In this document: positions 60,799-64,000 of the stretch, piece after piece
How positions within the stretch are numbered: the stretch's first letter is position 1
Layout: the number at the start of each line of letters is the position of its first letter
NCBI GenBank assembly: GCA_013400975.1
Contig: WBMZ01014019.1
Span: forward strand, 124,001 to 188,000
Length of the DNA: 64,000 bases
Reading direction: 5' to 3'
Source: Atrichornis clamosus
Lineage: Eukaryota > Chordata > Aves > Passeriformes > Menuridae
Translations under genes and position numbers: made by a program
The notes under the pieces: model-generated
The model's database searches: none
Told to the model about the DNA's origin: nothing
The model's input: only the letters and a program-made list of their open reading frames with translations

Positions 60799-63700
60799 AT
60801 ATGTGTGTCAAGGGGAGACCAACATCAGAAGAAACTAAAATAGAAGACAATTAGCAGATGAGGGAAGCAGGCATTTAAAAAAGCTGAAAATAGATTTTAA
60901 AAGACTATAATTACCCTCAAAAAGAAGCAATATATGAAAGAAACACCCATATGGTAAGTAGAATGCAGAGAAATAAATGACACTTCAACATCTCTCTAGA
61001 AATCTCACTTTCCTTTAGGTCTCAGCAGCGCATTATTCTAACTGCCTAAAATAGTTTTTAGAGTCTATAAAAATTATACAGTACATCTATGTGTTTAGAC
61101 ACAGCAATTAAATGCCTAAGGTGGTAGAACTGCGTTTGAATACTGAGGTCTTTCTGTATGCTATCATAATTCACTCTAATGTGTAAGAACTGGGCTGTTT
61201 TTAAAATTGTAAGCCCTCCCAAGCACTAGAATAGTAGCTAAGTTGACTAATATCAGTTGTAGGAGTGTTGATTAGGTCTCCTCAGCACATTGCTTGCTAA
61301 CTTTTTCTTTAAAGTATATTATGTACTGAAGTAATAAGAACACATTATGTAGGTCTGTAACAGCTTGAATCCACGGTTGGCATTTTGTCCAGTCTGCATA
61401 TCAGACAGCTGTTGAGTGGTACCTAACCTGCATCAGCAGTTATTATGGGTCCAACACACTGTGCAGAATGATAAATATTTGGTTTATTTCCTAATCTATT
61501 TTATTTTTTAAAAAGTTTTCATTCTTCTACGAAAAAAATCTAAAGAATGGACTCAAAAGGAAAGAAAAAAACCTGTACAATTCATGGAAAATGAAGCATT
61601 TACCTGCCTTTTGTACCTTTTAAAGCCCCTTAATTTTACAGTAAGTATTAGTCACATTTTGTAAGTTGTTGCAACTTGCCGCATAGACTAATGAATACAG
61701 ACTACATTTGGGCACATTCACTTGGTCCTGTTACAGTTCTCCAATGAATGAATAAATAAATACTGACCTATCTCCTCCACAAGCTAGTCTGAAAAGAAAA
61801 ATCCATTAAGAAATGCTTTGTGGATGATTTTTCTAATTGCCCAGCTTCCACCCAGGTACTTAAAAAAGATTTTCCAAATGCTTAGCAACTGACATATTTA
61901 GCGCATTCAAAAAAAGCTGATATCTTATTTAGATAGCTAGATAAGACTGGAGTATCTTGACAGTGTTTTAGAAAAAGAAAAATCTAGTTTAGTCAAGCTA
62001 ATCCTCTTACATTGACACCAAAAAGAAAACAACATTAGTGGTACTGTAGTTAATTTGGACCTGAAATATATTTCCAGCATGATGTCCAGCTCTGCAAACA
62101 TGAGAAGTGAAAAAAAGATATAGCCTGCTACACACACTCCTTACAGCTATGCAATAATAAGGAAGGACTGTGTAAGTCACAATCAAATTAAGATTCAAAG
62201 CAAGAATCTGCTCACTTAAACATACTCAGAGCTTCTGAAATAGAAATTATATTTACCAAATGAATAAAGCATGATAGTTGCTCATATGTACAACAAAAAA
62301 CTCACGTGGGTTAAATACTTTACTGCCCTAGTCTGATTGAAGATTTTAATATCCTACCAGATGCCCTTCAAAAGAGTATAATTTAATCTGGTTTCACATG
62401 CCACTATTGAATATTTCACAGAAAAGTTTTGAATGGATTTAGACCTCAAAGAGTCTCACAATTTCTTAACAAGTAAGGCAAACACAGGAGAATTTCACAT
62501 CAGTCAGCATGGTAATCATAGACATGGTAAACTTGCTGCAGCAAAGCTGCCCAAAGGTAGGCTATCCATATTCCCACAAATGAGCCCCAAGATGTATGTG
62601 ATCCTTCACTGCTCCCGCAAACCTGCCCATCATTAGGCAATGGATAACATCTGTAAGCACCTGGGAATGGCAGAGTTCAGCACCCTTATGTGTGTGCAGG
62701 GTGTGCTTTCCCTCTTACTTCTCACATGTGAACACTGTTTATATACCAGGGAACACAAACAAAGAGCCAGATGACATGTAGTAGCGTAAGAAATGGGACC
62801 TGTCACATCAGGAGTTTCTGAAGCCAACAGTGTCTCCTACCAATCCATTTGTGGAGGTTCCTCAGAGGAACAAAGAACAGACATTTCTAAGGATGAGAGT
62901 AATCACCATTCTTGACCTCTGTAACAGTAGACAGCCAGGGAAATTCTAGGCTGCACTGTTCACAACCTCCTTCAATTTTCTGCAGGAGACAGATATTCAA
63001 TTGGCCAGGGAAAAAGTCTGCTCAAATGTTCAGATTTCTGATATTATCCCAAGAACATTGTGGAATATTCTGACTGTGGCAAGGACTCAAACTTGGATTT
63101 AATCCAGCATTATGCGATCACCAGAGAGGAAAATTAATCCCTGAACAAAGCAGTTGGAGGGAAGAAGCACTGGGTAATGCAAGGAAGAGGATATGCACTT
63201 TGTAGCTCAAGGAGTCAGGTCCTGCAAATTGAAGTCAGGTCCTTAGCGCTTCTCAAGATGAGTTGTTGGAGCTCAATTTAAAGAAACCTTTGAGAGTCTT
63301 AGGTGGTTTAGAAGATAACATCACTTGTTTTGCCATTTTCATCTCAAAAGATGTAAAGCTATTTGAAAAAAAATCCAAAAAAGGAAAATAATAACATCAA
63401 CATCTCAGTCACATGAACTGGAATATTGTAGCTAAAAAATCCTAAATCAAATGTCTTCCACTTTAAAGGTGATTAAAATTATAAAAAATAAATATTGTAC
63501 AAATAAATACAAATGAACACTTCTCTCCTTTGAGTGATCTGATCATAGTCAATCAACTGCGTACACATCCACTAGAACTGCGAACTTATTTTTATAACAT
63601 GAAGACACACTAAATCCAACACTTAAATTTAGGAAAAGAGTAATATCGTCACTGGCAAACAGCTGAGAATTCTAGCTAACATCTTAAATGCTAAATCTCA

Positions 63701-64000
63701 CCACCATCACCACCACCACCCCTGCTGATTCAAAGGAAGCTCTTCTCTACTTACATATATACAAGGAGTTATAGTAGGATATAGGTTACTGAAGGTTCAA
63801 ATTACAAATCCCCCATGGATATTCAGTATGTATTGTCACGGTTAACACGTAATTATTACAAAAATCAAAAGGGAACAGAACAGATAATTATGAAAAAATT
63901 GCATCTAAATATTAGGGATTTAATTATCATGTTCAACAGCAAATTTAAGACGATAAATGAACCAGTTTTTTTCCAACAATATTTCATCTTAATCAATAGC
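60799..64000. other. Non-coding end of window
   Basis: AT-rich, becoming somewhat GC-richer at about 62.5-63.3 kb. Short frames there match no known protein. A CAC repeat lies near the end. Confidence 0.6.
63699..63721 (+). repeat. (CAC)n short tandem repeat
   Basis: About seven CAC/CCA triplets with one ATC interruption. Confidence 0.85.

Noticed and set aside
1..64000. CRISPR array, operon, phage, tRNA or rRNA genes
   Set aside because: None seen. The repeats present are eukaryotic simple repeats, CR1 fragments and one LTR, and the composition is that of vertebrate intronic DNA.

Overview
The window looks like bird nuclear DNA, mostly non-coding. Three things point to this: AT-rich intronic sequence with almost no long reading frames; several CR1 retrotransposon 3' ends, recognisable from terminal ATTCTATG-type octamer repeats and the downstream CR1 sequence; and an ERV-L type LTR of a kind common in bird genomes. 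The order or species cannot be decided from the sequence.

The only protein-coding feature I can support is one exon on the minus strand, 18414-18606. It encodes the 64-residue N-terminus of FGF14 (FHF4) isoform 1A, starting [17 protein letters not shown]. It ends in a good splice donor (AAG|GTGCGT) in phase 1, the phase expected for joining to the shared exon 2. The exon lies in a strong CpG island (about 18030-19840), which is the isoform 1A promoter and 5' region. Exon 2 is not present and must lie beyond the low-coordinate end.

Layout. 1-18413 is the start of the isoform 1A first intron (gene reads right to left). It holds a CR1 fragment (1704-1874), a G-quadruplex candidate near 4.9 kb, an A-rich tract near 7.15 kb and a 105-bp polypyrimidine tract at 11.57-11.67 kb. 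18414-19840 is exon 1A plus the CpG-island promoter, with a (CA)n microsatellite and a GGGTC pentanucleotide repeat. 20925-21160 is a small second CpG-rich patch with an essentially perfect RE1/NRSE (REST) site. 21.2-64 kb is further upstream sequence. By comparison with the known mammalian gene layout it is probably also inside FGF14, as the first intron of the longer isoform 1B. It contains three more CR1 pieces, one solo ERV-L-type LTR (51875-52949), simple repeats, and a few motif clusters that could be regulatory.

How the parts fit: the island, the RE1 site and a nearby CTCF-like motif make a plausible neuron-restricted alternative promoter within a very long host gene. I found no CRISPR array, operon, tRNA or rRNA gene, and no sign of an unknown multi-gene system. 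The more interesting signals are regulatory or structural DNA.
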